Assembly: GCA_003445125.1 (NCBI GenBank)
Contig: DLVP01000113.1
Location: 1-7,836, forward strand
From: Oscillospiraceae bacterium
GTDB taxonomy: Bacteria; Bacillota; Clostridia; Oscillospirales; Ruminococcaceae
Length of the DNA: 7,836 bases
Direction of reading: 5' to 3'
Position 1 is the first letter of the stretch. Each line of letters begins with the position of its first letter. The notes under the pieces were generated by a model that saw only the letters and a list, made by a program, of their open reading frames with translations, was not told where the DNA came from and did no database searches. This document shows positions 1 through 6,092 of the stretch, piece by piece. Both the position numbers and the translations under genes were made by a program.

Positions 1-1629
1 CTGGTCATCAATCCCACCAGTGAGCAGCGCAAGGTTTCCGATCTGGATGTCACCGTGGTTTCCACCGGCAAAAAAGTGGTCATGATTGAAGCCGGCGCCA
101 ACGAAGTTCCGGAAGATGTCATGCTCAATGCCATCATCGAAGGACATAAGGAAATCAAAAAAATGGTTTCTTTTGTTTCGGATATTCAGGCTCAGATCGG
201 CAAGCCGAAATTCACCTTTGAATCCAAAGAAGTCGATCACGAGATGTTCGATGCCATCAAAGACTTTGCAATTGAAAAAGTCCGTTTTGCGCTGGATACC
301 GATGATAAAAACATCCGTGAAGCAAGACTGGCACCCGTGGTGGATGAGATTCACGCAAAATTTGATGAGCTCTATCCCGAGCAGATTGCCATGATTGACG
401 AGTGCATCTACAAATTGCAGAAATTTGTCGTTCGCCGTTGGCTGTTGGATGACGGAAAACGTGTGGACGGAAGACAGATTGACGAGATTCGTCCGCTTGC
501 TGCGGAAGCAGGTCTCTTCCCCCGTGTACACGGTTCCGGACTGTTCACCAGAGGTCAGACGCAGGTGCTGACCATTGCCACCCTCGGCACCGTCAAAGAA
601 GCACAGATGCTCGACGGTATCGATGATGAAGAATTCAAACGCTATATGCATCACTACAACTTCCCGTCCTATTCCGTCGGCGAAACCAAACCTTCCCGCG
701 GACCCGGACGTCGTGAAATCGGTCACGGTGCTTTGGCTGAAAGAGCGTTGGAGCCTGTAATTCCGTCTGTGGAAGAGTTCCCGTATTCGATCCGTTTGGT
801 TTCCGAAGTCCTTTCTTCCAACGGTTCGACTTCTCAGGGCTCGATCTGCGGTTCCACACTGGCACTGATGGATGCCGGTGTCCCGATTAAAGCACCGGTT
901 GCCGGTATCTCCTGCGGATTGATCACCGAGGGCGATCGCTGGATGACCATGGTGGATATTCAGGGTCTGGAAGATTTCTTCGGCGATATGGACTTCAAAG
1001 TCGGCGGTACGCATAAGGGTATCACCGCCATTCAGGTCGATATTAAAGTGGACGGTTTGACGTATGACATCATCCGCGATGCCTTTGAAAAGACCAGAAA
1101 AGCAAGAATTGATATTCTGGATGAAGTAATGCTCAAGGCAATTCCCGCTGTGCGCGATCATTTGTCCAAATACGCGCCCAAAATGCTTACCACAACGATT
1201 GATGTGGATAAGATTCGTGAGGTTATCGGTTCCGGCGGAAAGACCATTCAGAAGATTTGCGCTGAGTGCAACGTAAAGATCGACATTGATGATGATGGTA
1301 AGGTGTTCATTTCCGGTGTGGACGCAGAAAACACTGCACGTGCGATGGACATTGTCAAAACCATTGCCAATCCGCCTGAAATCGGTGCAATTTATAAAGG
1401 AAAAGTCACCCGTATTATGAGTTTCGGTGCTTTTGTGGAAATTGCTCCCGGCAAAGAGGGACTGGTTCATATTTCCAAGCTGGAAGATCACCGCGTGGAA
1501 AAAGTGGAGGATGTCGTTTCTGTCGGCGATGAGATCATCGTGAAAGTCGTGGAAATTGACGCGCAGGGTCGTATCAATCTCTCCCGCAAAGACGCCATTG
1601 CGGACATGAACGCAAAGAAAAATTCATAA
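1..1629 (+). CDS. pnp: Polynucleotide phosphorylase (PNPase), 5'-truncated by window edge
   Basis: This is the 3'-to-5' phosphorolytic exoribonuclease that degrades RNA to nucleoside diphosphates in the cytoplasm as a homotrimer. The frame is open from base 1, so about 542 codons are visible and roughly 160 N-terminal residues lie outside the window. Visible in order: the end of the first RNase PH-like domain (LVINPTSEQRKVSDLDVT, EAGANEVPEDV); the helical linker; the second RNase PH-like domain beginning near base 460 (DGKRVDGRQ), with phosphate-site and catalytic signatures GRREIGHGALAERAL, SNGSTSQGSICG and FFGDMDFKVGGT (the Asp codons of GDMD at 985 and 991); a KH domain with its GSGG loop at about 1228-1239; and an S1 RNA-binding domain from about 1384 (GAIYKGKVTRIMSFGAFVEI). 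It ends at TAA just before a hairpin terminator. In most Firmicutes rpsO lies directly upstream, which cannot be seen here. GDMDFKVGGT has Gly where Ala is usual, a mild change. Identification is very secure. Confidence 0.98.
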   Translation: MVINPTSEQRKVSDLDVTVVSTGKKVVMIEAGANEVPEDVMLNAIIEGHKEIKKMVSFVSDIQAQIGKPKFTFESKEVDHEMFDAIKDFAIEKVRFALDTDDKNIREARLAPVVDEIHAKFDELYPEQIAMIDECIYKLQKFVVRRWLLDDGKRVDGRQIDEIRPLAAEAGLFPRVHGSGLFTRGQTQVLTIATLGTVKEAQMLDGIDDEEFKRYMHHYNFPSYSVGETKPSRGPGRREIGHGALAERALEPVIPSVEEFPYSIRLVSEVLSSNGSTSQGSICGSTLALMDAGVPIKAPVAGISCGLITEGDRWMTMVDIQGLEDFFGDMDFKVGGTHKGITAIQVDIKVDGLTYDIIRDAFEKTRKARIDILDEVMLKAIPAVRDHLSKYAPKMLTTTIDVDKIREVIGSGGKTIQKICAECNVKIDIDDDGKVFISGVDAENTARAMDIVKTIANPPEIGAIYKGKVTRIMSFGAFVEIAPGKEGLVHISKLEDHRVEKVEDVVSVGDEIIVKVVEIDAQGRINLSRKDAIADMNAKKNS

Positions 1630-1633
1630 CCGG

Positions 1634-1669
1634 AAAAAATCCCGTTGGCACTCGCCGGCGGGATTTTTT
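1634..1669 (+). terminator. Intrinsic terminator of pnp
   Basis: A 16-bp stem (1634-1649 with 1654-1669; two T-G wobble pairs, otherwise perfect) closes an ACTC tetraloop. Six A's at the left base pair with six T's at the right, so the T tract is part of the stem. It starts 4 nt after the pnp stop codon. The A/T symmetry means it could act in both directions, although no gene converges here. The ribosome binding site of the next gene begins 2 nt after the T tract. Confidence 0.9.
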
Positions 1670-1687
1670 GAAAGGAACGGTCGATAT

Positions 1688-2362
1688 ATGCAAGAAAACA
1701 GCTATTGGATAAAAGATCGCCTTTTTGTCTTGTCCTACTTTCCCGATGAATTTTCCGCAAAAAAGAAATATCCTGCTGTTTTATTTCTTCACGGAGCCGG
1801 TACAAGAGGAAACAATCGGGAAGTTTTGAAAAACAACATCTGCCTGAAAAAGCTGAAAGAGCATTTGAAAGATTGCCTCATCATCGCTCCGCAGTGTTCG
1901 GGAACAGATTGGTTTGAAGTTATGCAGGATCTGTTGGAACTGACAGAAAATGTATTTACCCACCCGTCGGTAGACTCTGAACGGCTGTATCTGACCGGTG
2001 TCAGCATGGGCGGATACGGTGCATGGGAACTGGCGATGCTTCGTCCGCATTTTTTTGCCGCCCTCTCCCCGCTTTGCGGCGGCGGTATGTCTTGGAATGC
2101 CGAACGGCTGAAAAATGTTCCCGTAAATGCCTATCACGGCGCTTTGGACCCGGTAGTGCCGATGAGCGAAAGTCAGCGCATGGTGGAGGCTGTCAACCGT
2201 TACGGCGGAAAAGCAACGCTGAAAGTTTATGAGAACCTCGCACACAATTGTTGGGACGAGACTTATAATTCTCCGCAGTTCTATGAGTGGCTCCTCTCAC
2301 AAAAACGAACGTGTACCGATTCCAAATTCCACGAAATTTCCGGAAGTGAAATTTACGGCTGA
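1688..2362 (+). CDS. Alpha/beta hydrolase (predicted peptidase/esterase type)
   Basis: A 224-residue serine hydrolase with no signal peptide, so presumably cytoplasmic. Visible fold elements: strand plus oxyanion loop VLFLHGAGTRG (residues 31-41); nucleophile elbow GVSMGG with Ser106; the acid in HGALDPVVP (Asp154); and the catalytic His in LAHNCWDETY (His186), followed by FYEWLLSQKR. The HGAG.RG, GVSMGGYG and HNCWDE..YN motifs match my memory of the predicted-peptidase/phospholipase-carboxylesterase-like family (COG4099 type) common in Clostridia. The substrate cannot be told; an ester or amide bond is expected. About 19 residues after the last recognisable motif are unconserved tail. The ATG at 1688 has AAAGGA 11 nt upstream. 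The gene starts just 18 nt past the pnp terminator and I see no clear promoter of its own, so it may depend on read-through from pnp or on a promoter inside pnp. It has its own terminator. Confidence 0.88.
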   Translation: MQENSYWIKDRLFVLSYFPDEFSAKKKYPAVLFLHGAGTRGNNREVLKNNICLKKLKEHLKDCLIIAPQCSGTDWFEVMQDLLELTENVFTHPSVDSERLYLTGVSMGGYGAWELAMLRPHFFAALSPLCGGGMSWNAERLKNVPVNAYHGALDPVVPMSESQRMVEAVNRYGGKATLKVYENLAHNCWDETYNSPQFYEWLLSQKRTCTDSKFHEISGSEIYG

Positions 2363-2380
2363 TTGAATTCTGATAACGCA

Positions 2381-2412
2381 AAAAAAGCAAGGACACTGTT
2401 CCTTGCTTTTTT
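2381..2412 (+). terminator. Intrinsic terminator of the hydrolase gene
   Basis: A perfect 13-bp stem (2381-2393 with 2400-2412) closes the hexaloop CACTGT. The stem has six A's at its left base and six T's at its right base. It lies 18 nt after the hydrolase stop codon and ends just ahead of the putative dpaA promoter, insulating the dpa operon from upstream transcription. Confidence 0.9.
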
Positions 2413-2441
2413 CACATTGCGAGAACCTGCAACATAAAATA
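2413..2441 (+). promoter_or_regulatory. Putative sporulation (sigma-K type) promoter of dpaAB
   Basis: CATAAAATA at 2433-2441 fits the sigma-K -10 consensus CATAnnnTA exactly. CACA at 2413-2416 fits the -35 consensus mACm with a 16-nt spacer. The -10 also agrees with the sigma-E consensus CATACAnT at every fixed position but one, while the -35 is a poorer sigma-E match. The Bacillus spoVF operon is known to be transcribed in the mother cell by sigma-K, which supports the reading. The start site would fall near 2448, giving a leader of about 37 nt. This is pattern matching only; both boxes are short and AT-rich. Confidence 0.55.
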
Positions 2442-2484
2442 TAGCGAACGCATTGGTTGCGGATTTTGAGCGGAGTGTGAGAAA

Positions 2485-3354
2485 ATGAACGACAGAGTTT
2501 TTGCCGTCATCGGCGGTGATATACGCTTTTCAAGAGTCATTGAACGTCTTTGTCAAGACGGTTATCCGGTGTATGTCGTTGCCCACAGCTGTTGTGGGAA
2601 TATCGGAAATGCTGTCGTTTGTGACCTGCAAACCGCGATGACTGCGGCAAATTTCGTTCTTTTGCCGATTCCCGCCCTTCGTGAGGGGCAAATGCTGAAT
2701 CTTTCGGAAAATCCGATTTCCGAGGAGGTTTTCTGCGGTTACGTTCGCAAGGGACAAACGATCTTCGGAGGAAAGCTTTCGGAAAATTTCTGCGAAAAAA
2801 TCCGCGAGGTCAGCGGATATCCGTTGGATTATCTGACCAACGAGTCCATGACCGTTCAGAACGCCATGATTACCGCAGAAGGTGCTGTTTCCCTGGCAAT
2901 GCAGCAAAGAAAGGAAACTATTTTCGGCAGTCGGTGCCTGATTATGGGATACGGCAGAATCGGCAAAATTTTGAGCCGGTATTTACATTTTATGGGAGCA
3001 TCCGTCACTGTGTGCGCCAGAAAAGAAAGCGACCGTACATGGGCAAAATTGTGCGGATACGACGCAATCAGCCCTTCCCTGCTTTCCGAGGAGGTCCGTT
3101 CTGCAGATATTCTCTTCAATACCGTGCCGTATATGATTTTTGATGCTTCCGTATTGCAATTTGTTCAGCGCCGCTGTTTTATTGTAGATCTGGCGTCCAA
3201 ACCGGGAGGTGTGGATCTGAAAGCTGCCGCCGATTACGGACTGACGGCAGTGCAGGCGCTGTCCCTTCCGGGAAAAACGGCACCAATCAGTGCCGGCGAC
3301 ATTTTATACCAAACGGTTCTTTCCATGATTTCTGAGAGGAGTCAACAATCATGA
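2485..3354 (+). CDS. dpaA: Dipicolinate synthase subunit A
   Basis: Subunit A (SpoVFA) of dipicolinic acid synthetase. With DpaB it oxidises 4-hydroxy-tetrahydrodipicolinate, an intermediate of lysine/diaminopimelate synthesis, to dipicolinate in the mother cell. The product is moved into the forespore and stored with calcium in the spore core. The 289 residues match the usual length (about 290-300). Visible: N-terminal FAVIGGDIRF (6-15); a dinucleotide-binding Rossmann motif LIMGYGRIGK (152-161) followed by a basic stretch TVCARK (175-180); DLASKPGGVD (235-244); and the family-typical LPGKTAPISAGDIL (261-274). The ATG at 2485 has GGAG at 2472-2475, 9 nt away. Its stop overlaps the dpaB start (ATGA), so the two are translationally coupled. 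The likely promoter is the sigma-K-like sequence just upstream. The lysine-pathway genes asd-dapG-dapA that follow in Bacillus are not here. Confidence 0.95.
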   Translation: MNDRVFAVIGGDIRFSRVIERLCQDGYPVYVVAHSCCGNIGNAVVCDLQTAMTAANFVLLPIPALREGQMLNLSENPISEEVFCGYVRKGQTIFGGKLSENFCEKIREVSGYPLDYLTNESMTVQNAMITAEGAVSLAMQQRKETIFGSRCLIMGYGRIGKILSRYLHFMGASVTVCARKESDRTWAKLCGYDAISPSLLSEEVRSADILFNTVPYMIFDASVLQFVQRRCFIVDLASKPGGVDLKAAADYGLTAVQALSLPGKTAPISAGDILYQTVLSMISERSQQS

Positions 3355-3932
3355 ACCAAACACGACTTGGCGTTGCCATGTGCGGTTCCTTTTGCACGTT
3401 CTCACAGGTAATTCCGGAGTTTATTCGGCTTTGTGAGACGGGATATGATGTTTATCCGATCATGTCCGAAATGGCATACCGATCCGATACCCGATTCGGA
3501 AAAGCAGAAGATTTTATTCAAACACTGCAAGAAAAAAGCGGTCATAAAGTGATTTCCTCAATCAAAGAGTCCGAACCGATCGGACCAAAAAATCTGCTGG
3601 ATATCTTAGTGATTGCTCCGTGTACCGGAAACACCATCGGAAAAATCGCCAACGGAATCACCGACAGTGCGGTCACCATGGCAGCAAAAGCCACCTTGCG
3701 CAATGCAAAGCCCGTATTGATTGCCGTATCGACCAACGACGCACTTGCCGCATCGGCAAAAAACATCGGGGTTTTGATGAACAGCAAAAATATCTATTTT
3801 GTTCCTATGCGGCAGGACGATTATCATAAAAAGCCTGCTTCCTTGGTGGCAGATTTCACCATGCTTTCCGAAGCAATTGAGGCGGCACTTTCCTCTCGTC
3901 AGATACAACCGCTGTTTCTTGCAGGAAAGTAA
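3351..3932 (+). CDS. dpaB: Dipicolinate synthase subunit B
   Basis: Subunit B (SpoVFB) of dipicolinate synthetase, a flavoprotein-fold protein that works with DpaA on the last step of dipicolinic acid formation. The 193 residues match the family (about 200). Visible: N-terminal LGVAMCGSFCTF (6-17), the start of a flavodoxin-like beta strand and loop; VIAPCTGNTIGKIANGITD (87-105), typical of the flavoprotein/PPC-decarboxylase fold; TMAAKATLRN (109-118); and PVLIAVSTNDALA (121-133). The start at 3351 overlaps the dpaA stop by 4 bp and has a strong GAGAGGAG site at 3334-3341, 9 nt upstream. The stop codon is embedded in the following terminator stem. Regulation presumably follows dpaA in the same transcript. 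Confidence 0.95.
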   Translation: MNQTRLGVAMCGSFCTFSQVIPEFIRLCETGYDVYPIMSEMAYRSDTRFGKAEDFIQTLQEKSGHKVISSIKESEPIGPKNLLDILVIAPCTGNTIGKIANGITDSAVTMAAKATLRNAKPVLIAVSTNDALAASAKNIGVLMNSKNIYFVPMRQDDYHKKPASLVADFTMLSEAIEAALSSRQIQPLFLAGK

Positions 3933-3966
3933 AATCGGCACATACCGTTCGGTATGTGCCGATTTT
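3931..3966. terminator. Bidirectional terminator between dpaB and pduL
   Basis: A perfect 16-bp stem (3931-3946 with 3951-3966) closes the loop GTTC, with AAAA at one end and TTTT at the other. It reads equally well in both directions and serves convergent dpaB (+) and pduL (-). It begins within the dpaB stop codon and lies 10 nt beyond the end of pduL. Confidence 0.9.
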
Positions 3967-3976
3967 CGGCATATTA

Positions 3977-4555
3977 TTAGAGTTTCACGATTTCGCCGTA
4001 AACCACGCCGGACAACGCAGCCGCGTTCGCCTCATCGGTATCCAGATGTGCCGCAGGAGAGAACTTATCACTCACACGGATGACCACATCGCCGAGAATT
4101 GCCGAACGACCGGTTCCTGTCAGCTTCAAACCGACAATTTCCTTATCGGAAACACCGAATTGCTCTGCTGCTTCGGGAGTCAAGTGAACATGACGTTTTG
4201 CGGCGATCACGCCTTCTTCCAACACAACTTCACCGCAGGGACCGACCAACTTACATCCGGCGCTGCCCTTAATGTCTCCGGATTCTCTGATCGGAGCGGC
4301 AATGCCCAAAGATCTGGCGTCCGTCAAAGAAATCTCTACTTGTGTGGCGCTTCTGACGGGACCGAGAATGGTCACGCCGGGCATTTCTTTCTTCGGACCT
4401 ACCACGGTCAGTTTTTCAACGCACGCGAACTGTCCCGGCTGGGAAAGATCTTTTTTATGCGTCAGAGTTGCGCCTTTTCCGAAAAGGATTTCCAGATGTT
4501 CCTGAGTGACATGAATATGTCTTGCAGATGTTTCAACCAAAACTTTGTTTTCCAT
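3977..4555 (-). CDS. pduL: Phosphate propanoyltransferase, PduL-type phosphotransacylase
   Basis: A zinc-dependent phosphotransacylase that interconverts acyl-CoA (propionyl- or acetyl-CoA) and acyl phosphate, which an acyl kinase can then use to make ATP. The 192 residues show the family's two similar beta-barrel halves. Each opens with an RHxH motif supplying metal ligands: SARHIHV (10-16; His13, His15) and AKRHVHL (119-125; His122, His124). A further conserved His lies in AAHLDTDEANAA (His170). Other family marks are GPVRSATQVEIS (65-76), PIRESGDIKGS (88-98) and GTGRSAILGDVVIRV (147-161). It lacks the N-terminal encapsulation extension of microcompartment PduL proteins, and no shell gene is nearby. 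A cytosolic role in acetate or propionate formation is therefore more likely. The ATG has GGAGG 7 nt upstream and a good sigma-A promoter. The natural acyl group cannot be read from the sequence. Confidence 0.94.
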   Translation of the reverse strand: MENKVLVETSARHIHVTQEHLEILFGKGATLTHKKDLSQPGQFACVEKLTVVGPKKEMPGVTILGPVRSATQVEISLTDARSLGIAAPIRESGDIKGSAGCKLVGPCGEVVLEEGVIAAKRHVHLTPEAAEQFGVSDKEIVGLKLTGTGRSAILGDVVIRVSDKFSPAAHLDTDEANAAALSGVVYGEIVKL

Positions 4556-4584
4556 TTTTATGCCTCCAAAAGTGTTCTGATAAC

Positions 4585-4613
4585 AGTTTACACTGATTTG
4601 AAGCTTTTTTCAA
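4585..4613 (-). promoter_or_regulatory. Sigma-A promoter of pduL
   Basis: Read on the - strand: -35 TTGAAA (complement of 4608-4613), a 17-nt spacer, and -10 TAAACT (complement of 4585-4590). The start site would be near 4578, giving a short leader of about 23 nt that carries GGAGG. An imperfect inverted repeat (4595-4602 with 4609-4616, 7 of 8 positions) overlaps the -35 and could be an operator, but this is weak. Confidence 0.7.
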
Positions 4614-4622
4614 GTCCTATCG

Positions 4623-4681
4623 CAAAAAAACAAAGTTTTTTTAAAATTTTCCTTGACAAACGGCTGGGTTTTGTGTATAAT
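4623..4681 (+). promoter_or_regulatory. Consensus sigma-A promoter of the tRNA-Ser gene, with A/T-rich upstream region
   Basis: TTGACA (4653-4658), a 17-nt spacer and TATAAT (4676-4681) form a perfect consensus promoter. Upstream, 4623-4650 is almost entirely A and T in phased tracts, like an UP element that contacts the RNA polymerase alpha subunit. The start site should fall near 4688, about 14 nt before the mature tRNA. Such strength is typical of stable-RNA genes. Confidence 0.92.
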
Positions 4682-4701
4682 AGTCAAGCAGTCAAAAATT
4701 T

Positions 4702-4794
4702 GGAGAGATCGCCTAGCCCGGTTTATGGCGCACGACTGGAACTCGTGTATGGGTTGAAAGCTCATCGAGGGTTCGAATCCCTCTCTCTCCGCCA
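4702..4794 (+). tRNA. tRNA-Ser (anticodon GGA)
   Basis: A complete cloverleaf of 93 nt including an encoded CCA (4792-4794). The acceptor stem GGAGAGA (4702-4708) pairs perfectly with TCTCTCC (4784-4790), with G as discriminator base. There is a three-pair D stem (GCC/GGC) with GG in the D loop. The anticodon stem CACGA/TCGTG encloses the loop CTGGAAC, giving anticodon GGA (4738-4740), which reads UCC and UCU. A long variable arm (ATGGGT pairing with GCTCAT) is the class II feature of serine tRNAs. The T arm is GAGGG-TTCGAAT-CCCTC. Position 9 is C where a purine is more usual, a minor deviation. It appears as a single-gene transcript with its own promoter and terminator. Confidence 0.97.
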
Positions 4795-4797
4795 GAG

Positions 4798-4830
4798 ATC
4801 CACCGCAATTTTGAATTACGGTGGATTTTT
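4798..4830 (+). terminator. Intrinsic terminator of the tRNA-Ser gene
   Basis: The stem ATCCACCG / CGGTGGAT (4798-4805 with 4819-4826) continues after one C-A mismatch into AATT/AATT, closing the loop TTG, and is followed by a run of T's (4826-4830). It begins 4 nt after the encoded CCA. The reverse strand has no T run after the hairpin, so it works only for the + strand. Confidence 0.85.
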
Positions 4831-4864
4831 CTATTGTTTATAGGAAGCGTTACAGTATCGACGA

Positions 4865-4898
4865 ACCCGCGCCGCTCTCTTATGAGAGCGGCGCGGGT
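4865..4898. repeat. Perfect GC-rich palindrome (hairpin without T tract)
   Basis: A perfect 15-bp inverted repeat (4865-4879 with 4884-4898; arm begins ACCCGCGCCG) around a TTAT loop. It is far richer in GC than its surroundings. It lies 6 nt past the permease stop codon on the - strand, where a terminator is expected, but neither strand shows a T tract after it. It may stabilise the 3' end of the exporter mRNA, act as an atypical terminator, or be a dispersed palindromic repeat. Confidence 0.8.
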
Positions 4899-4904
4899 GC
4901 TTGT

Positions 4905-6092
4905 TCATCCATCTTCTTTTAAAGCATCTACGGGGCGCATACGGGAGGCGGTAATCGCGGGAGAAATTCCGAATATCATTGCAAGGACGACCGCGCCGAG
5001 AACGCATCCGATAATAGTTTTTGCGTCAAACGCAAAGGAAATGCCAAATGCTCTTGCACCGATGTTCACAACAGTTTCCGCAAAAATACCGCCCGCAAGG
5101 CTTCCGAGCAAAGCAATGAACAAAGACTCAAACAAAAATTCCATCAGAATCTGAAAATTTCCGGCACCGACAGATTTTTTGATACCGATCTCTTTGGTTC
5201 GCTCGCTGACAGCAACGGTCATTACCGTCATAATCCCGATCCCTGCGACAATCACCGACACAAGAGCTACGGCGGAAAGGATCACAGTCACAATGTCCAG
5301 TAAGCGGTTGAGCGTGTCTTTTTGCTGTGCCATGTTGCTGTATTGATAGGCGTCCGGTTGACTGTTTTTGTTTTCGAGTTCACGGATAATTGCCTTTGTC
5401 TCGGTTTCAATGTCACATTCTTCTTTGAATTTCACAGCCACGCGATCCAGAGTCAAATCCTTCTCATACAACTGCATGGTGGTGTACGGAATATAGACAA
5501 ACGTGGGGATATAATCACCGGTGAGACTTTTCAGCACATTTCCCCCGGTACTGACGACACCGACAATTTTGAAAGTTTCATAAGAAGAACCCACCAGCAG
5601 ACGAATCTGTTTTCCGACAATGTTTTGACGTTTATAGGCAGTTTCTGCCAACTCCTTGTCGATCAAACATACATTTTCACAATTCTGAATGTCATTTTCA
5701 TTCAGCATTCTTCCGAAAAGAGTATCCATGCGAATCACCCGATCCACCTCGGAATCAACACCCCAAAGTGCGATGTCGGTATTGGCAGTGCGAAGCACAC
5801 TCCCCGTGAAGGTCAGCATAATCGGCGTGGCGGAGCGAACGGACGAATTTTCTTTCACCACCGCAAGATCGGCATTGGCAAGACGGGTCAGAGAAGATTG
5901 CTTTGCCGACAAAAGTACGCCGTCAGCACCGATGCTATCCAATTCATCGTTGAATGCCGATTTCCCGATTTGTGAAATCGAAAAAATCACCACCACTGAA
6001 AATACGCCGATTGCTATGCTCAAAGTTGTCAGTAAAGTGCGCGTCCGTTTGTATCGAAGGTTTCGGAAAATTCCGCGAAAACTAATTTTCAT
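4905..6092 (-). CDS. ABC transporter permease, MacB/FtsX family
   Basis: The membrane subunit of an envelope exporter of the MacB/YknZ type. The 395 residues show the family layout: a short cytoplasmic N-terminus rich in basic residues (FRNLRYKRTRTLLTT, 9-23); a first membrane helix (about 20-42); a large extracytoplasmic domain (about 43-265) with family features such as GVDSEVDRVI and YIPYTTMQ; then three membrane helices (about 268-292, 317-343, 360-382). The loop after helix two, SERTKEIGIKKSVGA (296-310), is the conserved cytoplasmic coupling segment that touches the ATPase. It ends with ASRMRPVDALK, also typical. Its start overlaps the end of the upstream adaptor gene by 11 bp, with only a weak GGGTG site, so translation is probably coupled. 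No ATP-binding subunit gene lies in the window. The substrate is unknown; peptides, lipids or drugs are usual for the family. Confidence 0.92.
   Translation of the reverse strand: MKISFRGIFRNLRYKRTRTLLTTLSIAIGVFSVVVIFSISQIGKSAFNDELDSIGADGVLLSAKQSSLTRLANADLAVVKENSSVRSATPIMLTFTGSVLRTANTDIALWGVDSEVDRVIRMDTLFGRMLNENDIQNCENVCLIDKELAETAYKRQNIVGKQIRLLVGSSYETFKIVGVVSTGGNVLKSLTGDYIPTFVYIPYTTMQLYEKDLTLDRVAVKFKEECDIETETKAIIRELENKNSQPDAYQYSNMAQQKDTLNRLLDIVTVILSAVALVSVIVAGIGIMTVMTVAVSERTKEIGIKKSVGAGNFQILMEFLFESLFIALLGSLAGGIFAETVVNIGARAFGISFAFDAKTIIGCVLGAVVLAMIFGISPAITASRMRPVDALKEDG

Noticed and set aside
55..57. GTG as the start codon of pnp
   Set aside because: The frame is open to base 1 and the upstream codons encode recognisable PNPase sequence (LVINPTSEQRKVSDLDVT). 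The real start is outside the window.
2429..2460. GCAAC/GTTGC inverted repeat spanning the dpaA promoter -10
   Set aside because: Only five pairs around a 22-nt loop; easily expected by chance.
4702..4794. tRNA-Ser 3' end as an integration (att) site
   Set aside because: No integrase gene and no second copy of the tRNA 3' sequence is present in the window.
3956..4843. Long open frame of 295 codons on the + strand
   Set aside because: It lies antisense to the clearly recognised pduL and runs through the pduL promoter and the tRNA-Ser gene. Its translation is low in complexity of known motifs and rich in Cys/Arg/Ser, typical of a shadow frame.
5322..5975. 217-codon open frame on the + strand
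   Set aside because: It is antisense to the ABC permease, whose protein has clear family motifs. There is no ribosome binding site of note and the translation resembles no family I know.
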